Shown: one piece after another, positions 8,785-18,489 of the stretch | How positions within the stretch are numbered: the first letter of the stretch is position 1 | Layout: the number at the start of each line of letters is the position of its first letter | Origin: CAYJAY01 sp964370715 | GTDB taxonomy: Bacteria; Bacillota; Clostridia; Oscillospirales; Ruminococcaceae | Assembly: GCA_964370715.1 (NCBI GenBank) | Contig: CAYJKJ010000002.1 | Location: forward strand, 128,712 to 192,711 | Direction of reading: 5' to 3' | DNA: 64,000 bases | The notes under the pieces: generated by a model | What the model was told of the DNA's origin: nothing | Seen by the model: only the letters and a program-made list of their open reading frames with translations | Database searches by the model: none | Translations under genes and position numbers: made by a program

Positions 8785-9534
8785 CTAAAACAGATCCGCA
8801 AACATCATTAAATCTATTGCAGAACCCTCTGCGTATTGATTTTTCATCTCAAACTTATCGGTATCAACGTTTGTGTCGATAGACAACACCTCAAATTCCG
8901 CTATCGTTTGTTGCTCGTCTTGCACTATTATATAGCGCAACCCCTCGTCATCAAACAGCAACTTTTGCGTGTTTAGATCGGTTGTCTGTTCATAATCGTA
9001 GAATTCGCCCTCAAACATCATGTTATCCTTCTGTATTAGTTGGCCCTCTTCCAAAGATGTGTTTATAATCGAAAGAGGGTTAAATTCGTTGAATATATCA
9101 TCCGGTATCTCGACATATCTTTCGATAGATTGTATCGCTACATATTTTTTTTCGCCATCATCAACCAGCAAAAACTGTTCTCCCTCAAACTCCGCTTGAA
9201 TATAGGTATAGTCATCATATCTACCCACCGTCAACGGCACAACAAAAACATTCCAATCAAGCGTTATTGTATATCGATTTTGATTAAAATATCTTTCAAA
9301 AATCTCTGTCGTTTTAAAGTCCGGCTGTTCTGTTTCAAATAGTTCGCCTATATCCTGCTCATTTATAATTGGTTCATCTTCAACTTTCTCGCTCGGCGAA
9401 TGCTCGTTTGGCAAACTGTTTTGAACCATTTGTTGTTGCGATGGTTTTTCGGGGATAAAAATATCTATTATCCCGCAACCGGATAACATGACCAACAAAA
9501 CAAAAAATAATAAAGTTACAACAAGTTTTTTCAT
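8785..9534 (-). CDS. lipoprotein of unknown function
   Basis: A 249-residue protein starting at 9534 after GAGAGGTG; upstream in-frame residues to 9612 lack a ribosome site. The N terminus is a lipoprotein signal (MKKLVVTLLFF to LSGC). After an acidic, proline-containing linker of about 60 residues comes a beta-rich region with alternating hydrophobic residues (EGEQFLLVDDGEKKYVAIQS) and a second half around MMFEGEFYDYEQT. I recognise no family; the second half resembles the general plan of extracytoplasmic LolA/DUF4412-like beta domains, which is only an impression. Confidence 0.6.
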   Translation of the reverse strand: MKKLVVTLLFFVLLVMLSGCGIIDIFIPEKPSQQQMVQNSLPNEHSPSEKVEDEPIINEQDIGELFETEQPDFKTTEIFERYFNQNRYTITLDWNVFVVPLTVGRYDDYTYIQAEFEGEQFLLVDDGEKKYVAIQSIERYVEIPDDIFNEFNPLSIINTSLEEGQLIQKDNMMFEGEFYDYEQTTDLNTQKLLFDDEGLRYIIVQDEQQTIAEFEVLSIDTNVDTDKFEMKNQYAEGSAIDLMMFADLF

Positions 9535-9601
9535 AACACACCTCTCGTCTTTATAATTTGTATAATTTATTTGTTTATACTTTATTTTTAAATTTGTTGT
9601 T

Positions 9602-10150
9602 TTAGATTCCATATGTTAACGTTTGTGGATCCAAAAACATCGGAAGTTTTGGCGGAAAAAATGTGAACGCTGAAAATATAACTAATACCGATAATATGAG
9701 CAACCCCCATGTTGAAGCTTTTTTTCCATAGGAATATTTATAATAGAAAAAGCCCAACCCCTGGCCAAAAGCTACTGCGAAAAAATACAAAACGATATCG
9801 ACCACCATATTTTCAATCAACAGCGCCTCTGTGTAAAAATAATATAAAAGCGGCATTATCACTACTGAAGACACGATAGCATAGAAACAACCACCAAACC
9901 AAAGCCCCGGATCGATGTTGTTTTTTCTATGACAAAAGACATAATAAAGCGACCAGCTAGCCACCATCGGCCAAAGCCCCAGCTTCATATGTTCGAACAC
10001 ACTTTCGTTAACGGGGGAAAACACAGCTATTACACCAACCCCTCCCAACAGATCAAACAAAAAGTGATTTATGCTTCCTGTTATAAACACGATTATTATT
10101 GCAATTAGTATAAATTTTTGTTCTTTACAAAGTTTTTTATAACGTTTCAC
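9602..10150 (-). CDS. DUF6512-like multi-pass membrane protein
   Basis: A 182-residue hydrophobic protein with about six membrane segments. It contains FSPVNESVFEHMKLGLWPM near residue 50, a pattern I associate with DUF6512 proteins of Clostridia, whose function is unknown. I choose the GTG at 10150, which follows GAGAGGTG; the ORF extends to 10213 without a ribosome site. The leader is almost the same as that of the lipoprotein gene 67 nt downstream, so the two may be co-expressed. Confidence 0.6.
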   Translation of the reverse strand: MKRYKKLCKEQKFILIAIIIVFITGSINHFLFDLLGGVGVIAVFSPVNESVFEHMKLGLWPMVASWSLYYVFCHRKNNIDPGLWFGGCFYAIVSSVVIMPLLYYFYTEALLIENMVVDIVLYFFAVAFGQGLGFFYYKYSYGKKASTWGLLILSVLVIFSAFTFFPPKLPMFLDPQTLTYGI

Positions 10151-10202
10151 CTGACAACACCTCTCGTATAGTTGCAACATTATAGCATAGCGGTAAAACG
10201 AA

Positions 10203-10228
10203 ACCGCTCGCAAATTGTAGCGAGCGGT
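10203..10228. terminator. terminator hairpin after the VOC gene
   Basis: ACCGCTCG (10203-10210) pairs with CGAGCGGT (10221-10228). It lies between the VOC gene stop and the DUF6512-like gene, with T-rich sequence on both flanks, so it may work in either direction. Confidence 0.6.
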
Positions 10229-10252
10229 CGAGAATTATTTTTTTGATTAGAC

Positions 10253-10621
10253 TTATTTTTGAGGGACAACCTCCAACCAATATCCATCGGGATCGGTTAT
10301 AAAATATATCCCCATATCGGGATTTTCGAAACAGACACAGCCCATCTCTTTATGTTTTTTCAAAGCACCTTCATAATCGTCGGTTCTAAACGCCAGATGA
10401 AACTCGCAGTCTCCCAGGTCATATGCGCGGTCGAAATCTTTAAGCCATGTTAGTTCCAATTCAAAATCGCTTTGGCTATCGCCAAGATACACTATGATAA
10501 AAGAACCATCTGCCGCTTCTTTGCGGCGTTTTTCGATTAGTCCCAATGCTTCGTTATAAAAATTCAACGATTTTTCAAGATCCCGTACGTTATAGTTTTC
10601 ATGTATCATTTTAAATTTCAT
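10253..10621 (-). CDS. glyoxalase I-like VOC protein
   Basis: A 122-residue vicinal-oxygen-chelate protein made of two beta-alpha-beta-beta-beta modules. It keeps the four metal ligands of bacterial glyoxalase I: H7 (MIHENYNV), E56 (FELELTW), H75 (FHLAF) and E117 (YWLEVV), so lactoylglutathione lyase or a related methylglyoxal-detoxifying reaction is plausible. It is slightly shorter than E. coli GloA. The start at 10621 follows GGGAGAT; the longer frame to 10663 lacks a site. Since many Clostridia lack glutathione, the true thiol substrate is uncertain. Confidence 0.8.
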   Translation of the reverse strand: MKFKMIHENYNVRDLEKSLNFYNEALGLIEKRRKEAADGSFIIVYLGDSQSDFELELTWLKDFDRAYDLGDCEFHLAFRTDDYEGALKKHKEMGCVCFENPDMGIYFITDPDGYWLEVVPQK

Positions 10622-10664
10622 GCTGTTATCTCCCTTTTTTATATTGTTATAGTTTCGTTTCAAA

Positions 10665-10700
10665 AAAGGGACTGCAACGATTTTTCGTCACAGGCCCTTT
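10665..10700 (-). terminator. terminator after the chemoreceptor gene
   Basis: AAAGGG/CCCTTT with internal CTG/CAG and ACG/CGT pairs forms an imperfect hairpin. On the minus strand it is followed by a T run, 28 nt beyond the stop of the chemoreceptor gene. Confidence 0.65.
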
Positions 10701-10727
10701 CTATTATATCTGTTGATCTAGGTTAAA

Positions 10728-12761
10728 TTAAAAATCGATTATCTCTTGTTCTCCTACTTCCTGTATCGGTTGTTCGTCTGTCTTTAGACTAAACTGTGCA
10801 ACAAGAGCTTTAAGAACCTGTGCTTGGCTTGCTAGTTCTTCGCTTGAAGCGGCGCTTTCTTCCGATGTTGCCGAGTTGGTTTGAACGACATCTGAAATCT
10901 GTTGAACACCTTCGTTAAGTTGAGATAGCGAAACCGATTGTTCTTCCGAAGCTTGCGAAATCTCTTTAACGAGCATATCAAGTTCGCCGGCGCTATCCAT
11001 TATTTTGCTCATCGACATAGCGGCAACTTCCGCTGTCGTTGCGCCTTTTTGAACCGCTTGTATCGTTTGGGCAATGAGTTCCGATGTGTTCTTTGCGGCC
11101 TCTGCGGATTTAGTTGCAAGGTTGCGAACCTCGTCTGCAACAACAGCAAAGCCTTTGCCGGCGCTACCCGCACGGGCAGCTTCAACCGCTGCATTAAGCG
11201 ACAGGATGTTTGTTTGGAAAGCGATGTCATCGATAGTTTTGATTATCTTGCTAATCTCTTGCGATTTAAGGGTTATAGCATTCATAGACGAAATCATATC
11301 TTCCATCTGTTTGTTGCTGGTTTCAAGTTCGTTTTTATTTCTTTCGTTAGCAATGCTTGCGTTCTTGGTGTTTTCTGCTGTTTGCTGAACTTTGTTTGCT
11401 ATCTCTCCGATATTTGCCGAAAGCTCTTGAACCGAAGCCGCTTGTTCCGTTGCTCCTTGAGCAAGGCTTTGCGAACCAAATGCAACCTGTTCGCTTCCGA
11501 TGTTAACAAGTTCCGCAGAATTGCTTATCTGGCTCAACGTCGACGACATACGTATAATAAGGCTAACCATGTAGTCTTTGAGCGATTCGAAATCTCCAAC
11601 ATAATATTCTTCCGCAGCGCTACCTATATTGAAATTGCCTTCCGACATCTCTCGAAGACCCATGTTGATATCACCTATCATAGTAGAGATGTTATGCGAA
11701 AGATGTTCCATTGATGTTGAAAGAACTTTAATCTCATCTTTTGATGTAACTTTCGGAATAGGGGAACTAACATCGCCTTCCGAGAACTTTTTAAGCCGTT
11801 CAGCGCAAAGCTTGATCGGTGTTGAAATTCTTCTTGCAAGTATAATTATGATAATCGCTATAACTAGTATTGCAGCAATTCCAACGATAGAAAATACCAA
11901 AATATAGGTGTTTAACGTTGAAAGGAAGTAGGATTGGTTTGTTTCGATAACAAGACCCCAATCGGAAATCCCGGCAATCGGCGCATATATTGCGTATTTT
12001 TGGCTGTCTCCGTTAGTATATGATAAAAATCCGCTGTTTCCTGCTTCAAGATCTTGATATATTTCATCAAGCCCCGAAATACTATCTGAATTTTCATATT
12101 GATCAATAGCTTTTATTCCCTCTTCTGCAAGAAACATATCGTTATGTGCTATAAGATTATTATCGCCGTCTACGATGTATGCGGTGCTACCCTCACCAAC
12201 TAGCACATTTGAAAGAAGGTTGGACATCTCTGCCGCAGATATGTTGATAGTTAAAACCCCAATAAACTCGCCCGCTGAGTTAATTTGCGGAGTTGCGATA
12301 ACATATTGGAACTCTTTTGATGCCGCATTGATGATGGGGTCGCTGATATATGTCTGAAGAGTATCTCTAACTTCTGTAAAGTATTCACGGCCACTTACAT
12401 CTGAGCCGGTGTCAAGAACTATGCCCTCAGGAGAAATTACGTTGACATCAGAATATCCATGCATCCCGGAAAGATACTGTAGATAGATTACTATATCTTC
12501 CGGATAGCTTATCCCTTCGGTCACCTCGCCCAAAAGAACCGGATCACCCGCCAACTGTTTAGCCATTTGACGATAGCCTTCAAACTGGGTTTCGATGGCG
12601 AGGAGCGAACTGCTTCTTGTTGCTGTCATCGATGTTTCAAGCGCAAACTCTGTGCTTGAAATCATCCCATTAAAATTAAAGAAGTTAAGCAACAAGATAG
12701 TTATTGTAACGATGGGCAAAACCGTTACTAATATTTTTGTTTTGATTGATTTCATGAACAT
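10728..12761 (-). CDS. methyl-accepting chemotaxis protein (dCache type)
   Basis: Transmembrane chemoreceptor of 677 residues. A membrane segment near residues 9-28 is followed by a long extracellular region to about 285 with dCache features (a Y-ISDPIINAASKEFQYVIATP-type stretch and VLTINISAAEM), a second membrane segment at about 286-308, HAMP (SRRISTPIKLCAERLKKF), and a cytoplasmic signalling hairpin with the conserved tip region DDIAFQTNILSLNAAVEAAR and AGKGFAVVADEVRNLA. dCache domains often bind amino acids or other small ligands; the ligand here is unknown. AAGGAG precedes the first ATG by 5 nt. It follows the Ig-repeat gene and ends at its own terminator. Confidence 0.93.
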   Translation of the reverse strand: MFMKSIKTKILVTVLPIVTITILLLNFFNFNGMISSTEFALETSMTATRSSSLLAIETQFEGYRQMAKQLAGDPVLLGEVTEGISYPEDIVIYLQYLSGMHGYSDVNVISPEGIVLDTGSDVSGREYFTEVRDTLQTYISDPIINAASKEFQYVIATPQINSAGEFIGVLTINISAAEMSNLLSNVLVGEGSTAYIVDGDNNLIAHNDMFLAEEGIKAIDQYENSDSISGLDEIYQDLEAGNSGFLSYTNGDSQKYAIYAPIAGISDWGLVIETNQSYFLSTLNTYILVFSIVGIAAILVIAIIIIILARRISTPIKLCAERLKKFSEGDVSSPIPKVTSKDEIKVLSTSMEHLSHNISTMIGDINMGLREMSEGNFNIGSAAEEYYVGDFESLKDYMVSLIIRMSSTLSQISNSAELVNIGSEQVAFGSQSLAQGATEQAASVQELSANIGEIANKVQQTAENTKNASIANERNKNELETSNKQMEDMISSMNAITLKSQEISKIIKTIDDIAFQTNILSLNAAVEAARAGSAGKGFAVVADEVRNLATKSAEAAKNTSELIAQTIQAVQKGATTAEVAAMSMSKIMDSAGELDMLVKEISQASEEQSVSLSQLNEGVQQISDVVQTNSATSEESAASSEELASQAQVLKALVAQFSLKTDEQPIQEVGEQEIIDF

Positions 12762-12856
12762 TCTCTCTCCTTATGTATTATTTTTGATTTTTTTGTTTAT
12801 AACCAATATTATACACGTTTTGATTGTTTTTATCTAGTTTTTTTAAGTTTACAACA

Positions 12857-15800
12857 TTATACGCCAAACATCGATAAAATATTTTTAAACCAAGACTGTG
12901 TTAATGTTATTATTGTGCCGTCATCATTTGCTGTTGCAACGGTTTGTTGCTCGGGAACTATCTCGGTTGCCGGCTCAGGTTGTGCCGCCGGCTCGGGTTC
13001 CGGTGCCGGTTGTGGTTCGGGTTCAGGCGGGGTTATAACCGCCGGAGGTGTTGGCGGTAGTACAGCCGGATTAGCCGGAGGGATCTCGGTAGCTTCCGGT
13101 TCCGGCGTTGATTCCGGAATTGGCTCCGCTAGCGGTGCCGACGGGGTTTCGCTTAATGGAGCAGCTTGCGAACCCTCTTCTGCCGGTGGCTCGTCGCCTG
13201 TCGGTGGCTCGTCGCCTGTCGGTGGCTCGTCGCCTGTCGGCGGTTCGTCGCCTGCCGGCGGTTCGTCGCCTGTCAGCGGTTCGTCACCTGTCGGCGGTTC
13301 GTCACCTGTTGGTAGTTCATCCTCTTTTCCGTTTACCGTCACTATGCATGATCTTTGAACCCCATCGATTGTTAGAGTTATCGTTGCCGAACCCTCTGAC
13401 AGTGCGTTCACAAAACCTGTGTTTTCATCAACACTTGCAACTGTAGCGTTGCTCGTTTGCCATCTTACGCTCGAAACAACTGCACCTATCGGTGTAATGT
13501 CGTTATATTCGAGAGCAAAGCTTTGTTGCTCTTCAAGTTCAAGGTTGGTTCGGTTCAACGCAAAGCCTTGAACCGCTATTGACCCTTCATCCTCTTGTTC
13601 CGTTTCATCTTCGGGCGGTGTCGGGTTCGATTTTTCTACAACGTTTATCGTAGCTTGTCGCTCGATTCCGTCAATCGCAAGGGTTATAGTTGCCGTTCCT
13701 TCTGAAACCGCTTCAACCCTACCCTCGCTATTAACTGTAGCTACATTCGGAGCGCTCGTTTCCCATTCAATAGTATTATACAGTGCATCGTTTGGGGTAA
13801 CCTGCCCATACAACAGAGTTTCGCTTTGCCCAACTTCAAGCTCGATCTCGCTTACGCTGAGTTCAAATCCCGTTATATCAAGACCCGGTTCGCTAGGCCC
13901 TGTGTCTGGGGATAAAACTGTAACTTCAGTTTGTTTTGAAATATTATCTAGCGTTAGTGTAACTATAGCAGTTCCTTCGGCAATCGCTTCGACCGTTCCA
14001 TCCTGTTCCACCGTTACAACGTCGCTATCATCGGTTTCCCACGTTGTTGTTGTCGGGGTTGCGTTCTCCGGAACTATGTCGCTATATGAAAGCGTTGCAG
14101 TGTCACCAACAGTAAGGTTCATCTGTCCCACCAACGTGAAGTCTTCAACCTCTGTCGTTTCGGGGTCTTGCTCCTCGTCTGCCGTTACCGTAACTTCGGT
14201 TTGTTTTGAAACATCGTCTAGCTTAACCGTTATGGTAGCAACCCCTTCGCCGATAGCGGTGATCCTTCCGTTTGAATCAATCGTTGCAACATCGGCGTTG
14301 TCGGTTGACCATTCGGTTGTTGCGGGTGTTGCATCTTCCGGAACTATATCGCTATAGATTAAAGTTCTGCTTTCACCCACCGTTAGTTCGAGTTGCGCCA
14401 ACAATGTGAAATCCTCTACTGCGATGTTGTCCTCTGGCTCTTCATCCTCAACGGTGACTTCGGTTTGTTTTGAAACGCCATCTAGCGTTAGCGTGACTAT
14501 CGCTGTTCCCTCGGCAACCCCTTCAACGTTTCCGTCTTGGTCTACCGTGGCGATATCGGTGTCATCACTTTCCCAAACTACCGTCAACGGTTCAACGTTT
14601 TCGGGAACTACCCCTGTGTATGCCAATGTAGCCGTTTCGCCTACCGAAATGTTAAGCGCTGATATTAGTATGAAATCCTCTACAGTTGGGCGTTCCTCTT
14701 GTGGGGCAACCTCTATAGTGTAGCTTTGCGACAGATCTCCAAAGCTTGCTGTAACAGTTGTTTGCCCTTCTGCAACCCCTGTTACAACGCCTTGGTCATC
14801 GACGGTTGCTATTAATTCATCTTCGGAACTCCATGTTATGTTCTCGTTCGTTTCGGGGGAAGGCAACGTTAAAGTTTCCCCTACATAAACTCGATATGAT
14901 AATAGCGAAGGTCCGTCGTCCTCTGTGTCCTCTTTATCTTTAATGGTTATATTCGCTGTAGCCGAATGTCCGTTAACCGTTGCGGTTATCTCAATCGGTG
15001 TCGTCGTCGCTTTATGGGCTTCAACCGTTCCGCCATCAACCGTTATATATTCCTCGTTGCTCGAACTCCAAACCACCGTACCTTGCGGTGCAAAGTTTAA
15101 GGCGAGGGTTTGTTGTTGGTCAACTTCGAGTTCAAGCGATGCCGGCTCTATCGAAAACGCCGAAACTGTGACTTCGCTATGTTGCGAAAGCGTTCCCTTT
15201 TCGTCGGTGTTCGCCGTTATATAAACCGTTCCGGGAGCGTGTGCCAAAACTGTTCCGCTGCTGTTAACCGAGACTATCGCCGGATTGCTCGAGTTCCAAC
15301 CAAACGCTGAACTGCCGGAAGCCAAGCGAAGCTCTGCCGTTTCGCCAAGGTTTAGCGCCACGGTAGCGGGGGTTATATAATCTCTTTCATCCGCAACCGC
15401 TACATCGCAACTTGCGGTTATATTTTCGTCGCTTTCAAGCGTTGCGGTTATAACTGCGTTTCCTCCGCTAACCGCTACTACCATACCATCGCTCATGACG
15501 GTAGCAACATTTTCGTTGCTCGACGTCCATTTAACGTTGATCGGTGTCGTAGCATCGTCTACCGCCGTTGCTACTAATTGTAGGCGTGGGGTGTTTTGAA
15601 CATCAAGGTTAAGCGAGGTTTCGTTAAGCTCGATAGCATCAACAATCGGATCTTCAACTATAACCGACATATTATCGAAACTTCCCTCGAGAGTCTTCGC
15701 CGTTATCGTCGCTTTACCTGTTTTAAGCGCTGTAACGTTTCCTTCGTCATCTACCGTTGCAACCGATCTTGCGGTCGTGCTCCATCTTACAACTGCATCT

Positions 15801-17467
15801 TGGTCGGGATAGACATCAGCAGTTAATTCAAGCGTTTCGCCAACCGTTAAATGGATCTCAAGATCGTCCGGGTATATCGAAACTTTAGAGCTATACTCTA
15901 GTTTCGGGTATGTTATAACTACCGTTGCTGTTGAATCGGTTAGATTTAAAACCGAAACATGAGAGGCGTTAGAGCAGAATATATTTGATCCTATAAACGT
16001 TGTTTTGGTGCTATCTACAAGTTGGATATCAACCGTTGCATAGTAGACGTTGTTTGCTTCAAACTTGCTGTTTGCATATAGTGTAATACCGCCCGTTGAT
16101 CTCCAGGTTATTCCGCTTGTTGCCATAATTGTTCCGGAGCTAACAAGGCGAGTTTGTGGGCTTTCCCCTGTTTCTGGGAACTCTATATATGCAGCAAGAT
16201 CTATTCCGCCTGCGGGTGATTTAGGTTGCTCAACAACTCCCGTTGTCGTTGCTGTCACCGTTCCGTGATACATTCCTATACCATACGCTTTAACGGTGAT
16301 TGGTTTCCCAACATCGCTTTCGGTCGGCGTGTAATGGCTGCTGCGGCTCTTGAACTGGCCGTTTACATACCAATCTGCATAATATGTAGCTTGGCTGGGC
16401 GAAACGGTCATTCTGAGCGCCGTTCCAACCTGCGGACTGTTGTTGCTTATAGCTACCGATTGTAGGCGATATCCATAATATTCAGGATCGTCCAAATCGG
16501 GGTCGTCGTCATCCTCTTCGCCATCTTCGTTTGGCTCATCGTCTTTTGTTATCGGATTATCAGATTCGATAATTTTATCGGCTTTTGCATCCCCTTTAAA
16601 ATCCTCTGCATTTCCGATAATCGTTCCAACCTTTGCTTTTCTATCGGCGTTAATCTCTATTTCGGTTTCGCTCGCTACAACAAGAGCTTCCCCTTCGCCA
16701 AACACATTAAGCACGGTGTTTTTTGCGTCTTCATAGTTTAATATCTCTTTAACTTCGCCGTTAACTTCAACATGGCTATCGGCGCCTTTAATCGAAATCT
16801 TCTCTGCGCTCGCTTGGTCATCAATTAAAAGAGCGCTTTCGGGTCCTTGGAGATCAATGTTTTCGGTTTTCCCCTCAACGATAATCTCGTTGGCTTCTGC
16901 ATCTTCAAGCGTTGAAATGTTGTTAACAACCGTTTCATCATCTAACATAATTAAGTTGTTTGAACCGCTTATAACTATGTTTTGGATTATAGCTTCCTCT
17001 ATATCAAGCTCGATATCCTCGCCCAAAATTTCAATAGATTTAAATTTGCCTTTTAGCGAAATATCCCCTTCCGGTTGTTCGCTACTAAGCAAAAGAACTT
17101 CGCTATCATCAGAAGTTTCGATCTCAAGTTTTCCGTCGCTTTGGAGAATTTCAAGCTTTTCAACCAAAGAACCCTCGGTTAATTTAAGTTCGTTTCTTCC
17201 ATCGCCATCAAAAACAATGAGTTTTGCTTCAACGTTGTCAAGCACAACTTCAATCCGGCTCACCGATTGATCAATAATGATCTCATCAACAGAACCGTCT
17301 TTTAAGATAACGTTATCTTCCTTTATCGTAATTTTTTCGTAGTCGTCCCCAATTTCATAAGTACCCCTTGTGTCGATCTCGAGCTCTTGAGCTAGCGCTC
17401 TCGCCGGAACACTTATTGTTGCAAGCACCATGAATATGAACGATACTACCACTAATTTTTTTAACAT
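12857..17467 (-). CDS. giant secreted protein with about ten BIg2-like Ig repeats
   Basis: A 1536-residue exported protein. A signal peptide (residues 1-26, ending VPARALA) leads into a region to about 300 of short repeated beta strands that looks like a beta-helix, an acidic linker (GEEDDDDPDLDD), an Ig-like domain (SQATYYADWYVNG), and then about ten consecutive BIg2-type domains with recurring W-S-T/S-D/N, VATVD..G and A-G-T-A-I/T-V/I-T motifs. The C-terminal 190 residues are seven GDEPPT-type hexapeptides, a P/E/A-rich stalk and a short amphipathic end. There is no LPXTG signal or SLH domain. BIg2 domains occur in adhesins and surface proteins; a surface or secreted role is inferred. It sits between cheV and a chemoreceptor, transcribed after the cheV terminator. 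Confidence 0.85.
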   Translation of the reverse strand: MLKKLVVVSFIFMVLATISVPARALAQELEIDTRGTYEIGDDYEKITIKEDNVILKDGSVDEIIIDQSVSRIEVVLDNVEAKLIVFDGDGRNELKLTEGSLVEKLEILQSDGKLEIETSDDSEVLLLSSEQPEGDISLKGKFKSIEILGEDIELDIEEAIIQNIVISGSNNLIMLDDETVVNNISTLEDAEANEIIVEGKTENIDLQGPESALLIDDQASAEKISIKGADSHVEVNGEVKEILNYEDAKNTVLNVFGEGEALVVASETEIEINADRKAKVGTIIGNAEDFKGDAKADKIIESDNPITKDDEPNEDGEEDDDDPDLDDPEYYGYRLQSVAISNNSPQVGTALRMTVSPSQATYYADWYVNGQFKSRSSHYTPTESDVGKPITVKAYGIGMYHGTVTATTTGVVEQPKSPAGGIDLAAYIEFPETGESPQTRLVSSGTIMATSGITWRSTGGITLYANSKFEANNVYYATVDIQLVDSTKTTFIGSNIFCSNASHVSVLNLTDSTATVVITYPKLEYSSKVSIYPDDLEIHLTVGETLELTADVYPDQDAVVRWSTTARSVATVDDEGNVTALKTGKATITAKTLEGSFDNMSVIVEDPIVDAIELNETSLNLDVQNTPRLQLVATAVDDATTPINVKWTSSNENVATVMSDGMVVAVSGGNAVITATLESDENITASCDVAVADERDYITPATVALNLGETAELRLASGSSAFGWNSSNPAIVSVNSSGTVLAHAPGTVYITANTDEKGTLSQHSEVTVSAFSIEPASLELEVDQQQTLALNFAPQGTVVWSSSNEEYITVDGGTVEAHKATTTPIEITATVNGHSATANITIKDKEDTEDDGPSLLSYRVYVGETLTLPSPETNENITWSSEDELIATVDDQGVVTGVAEGQTTVTASFGDLSQSYTIEVAPQEERPTVEDFILISALNISVGETATLAYTGVVPENVEPLTVVWESDDTDIATVDQDGNVEGVAEGTAIVTLTLDGVSKQTEVTVEDEEPEDNIAVEDFTLLAQLELTVGESRTLIYSDIVPEDATPATTEWSTDNADVATIDSNGRITAIGEGVATITVKLDDVSKQTEVTVTADEEQDPETTEVEDFTLVGQMNLTVGDTATLSYSDIVPENATPTTTTWETDDSDVVTVEQDGTVEAIAEGTAIVTLTLDNISKQTEVTVLSPDTGPSEPGLDITGFELSVSEIELEVGQSETLLYGQVTPNDALYNTIEWETSAPNVATVNSEGRVEAVSEGTATITLAIDGIERQATINVVEKSNPTPPEDETEQEDEGSIAVQGFALNRTNLELEEQQSFALEYNDITPIGAVVSSVRWQTSNATVASVDENTGFVNALSEGSATITLTIDGVQRSCIVTVNGKEDELPTGDEPPTGDEPLTGDEPPAGDEPPTGDEPPTGDEPPTGDEPPAEEGSQAAPLSETPSAPLAEPIPESTPEPEATEIPPANPAVLPPTPPAVITPPEPEPQPAPEPEPAAQPEPATEIVPEQQTVATANDDGTIITLTQSWFKNILSMFGV
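13183..13317 (-). repeat. 18-bp in-frame tandem repeat in the Ig-protein stalk
   Basis: About seven near-identical copies of an 18-bp unit encode [P/L][T/A]GDEP hexapeptides. Because 18 is a multiple of three, gain or loss of units would keep the frame and only change stalk length. Confidence 0.85.
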
Positions 17468-17483
17468 ATAAAATCCTCTACTG

Positions 17484-17517
17484 AAAAATGTGGCGTCGGT
17501 TGAGATGTCACGTTTTT
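17484..17517 (-). terminator. terminator at the end of the long flagellar operon
   Basis: On the minus strand, 4 nt after the cheV stop, AAAAACGTGACATC pairs with GACGCCACATTTTT (two G-T pairs) around TCAACC. The A tract and T tract flank the stem, a classic intrinsic terminator layout. It marks the end of the run that begins at fliE. Confidence 0.75.
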
Positions 17518-17520
17518 GAG

Positions 17521-18438
17521 CTAGTTTGTTAGGCTGTCTATTATCCCAACAAGTTTTCCGATTTCGGGTTTTGAGATTTGATAGTCTGCGCCTATCTCTT
17601 TACCCTTTATTCGCATTTCATCGTTTATGATTGAAGAAAACAAAACAACCGGGATTTTTTTAAGGTCGGGGTCGGTTTTAACAAGCTTTGTTAATCTATG
17701 CCCATCCATCTGCGGCATCTCGATATCGCTTATCAAAACGGTTACTTCCGAAAGAATATCTTTTCCGCTATCCCTTACTTTGCATAGATATTCCCAAGCT
17801 TCCTTGCCATTTTCCGTTTTTGCGATGTTGACATATCCGGCTTTTTTAAGCGATTCGATAATCATCTTTGAAAGCACCATAGAATCTTCCGCAATTAGAA
17901 TTTTGTTGTGTCTAACATCTCTTGCTTCTGATGGATCTTCAGGATTAAACACCATCCCATCCTGCGAGAAGCTTTCGATAACAATCTTTTCAAAATCAAG
18001 AATACTTATTAAGCGATCTTCATATTCCGCAATACCGGTTGCAACGCCATCTTCTCCGCCATAGATAATCTTATCGGGTTTTTTAATCTGGGTCCAAGAA
18101 ATTCTATCGATTCCGGCTATTGCATGAACATGGAACGCATAGTCCTTAAGGTTAAAGTTTGCGATTATAAATATATCTTTTTCAGGAGAATCAGAAGGTT
18201 CAAGATCAAGATATTTTGCAAGGTCAACAACCGTTATAACTTTATCTCGATGTTTAATAATCCCCTCTATGCACGGGTGTGATTTTTGCATAGGGGTAAT
18301 ATTGACAGCGGTCATTATCTCGGTTATCTTTGCAACGTTAATACCAAAAAGTTCCCCTGCAATTACAAATTCAACTATTTCAAGTTCGTTGGTTCCTGAT
18401 TCTAACAAAATTTCTGAATGACTGCTGTTGTTTTCCAT
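17521..18438 (-). CDS. cheV: chemotaxis coupling protein CheV
   Basis: CheV joins a CheW-like coupling domain to a receiver, and links receptors to the CheA kinase with phosphorylation-dependent adaptation. Here residues 19-155 are the CheW part (EFVIAGELFGINVAKITEI) and residues 178-305 the receiver, with D238 in ISDIEMPQMDG as acceptor and K in QISKPE. The length of 305 is typical. It is the last gene of the flagellar run; cheA and cheW are not in the window, so its partners are encoded elsewhere. Confidence 0.95.
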   Translation of the reverse strand: MENNSSHSEILLESGTNELEIVEFVIAGELFGINVAKITEIMTAVNITPMQKSHPCIEGIIKHRDKVITVVDLAKYLDLEPSDSPEKDIFIIANFNLKDYAFHVHAIAGIDRISWTQIKKPDKIIYGGEDGVATGIAEYEDRLISILDFEKIVIESFSQDGMVFNPEDPSEARDVRHNKILIAEDSMVLSKMIIESLKKAGYVNIAKTENGKEAWEYLCKVRDSGKDILSEVTVLISDIEMPQMDGHRLTKLVKTDPDLKKIPVVLFSSIINDEMRIKGKEIGADYQISKPEIGKLVGIIDSLTN

Positions 18439-18489
18439 TTTATCTTCTCCTCTTTAGTTAAATAAAATATGTTTACATTTCGTTTTATT

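Noticed and set aside
13902..14723. Serine/valine-rich plus-strand frames over the Ig-repeat gene
   Set aside because: Antisense shadows caused by repeated Ig-domain codons.
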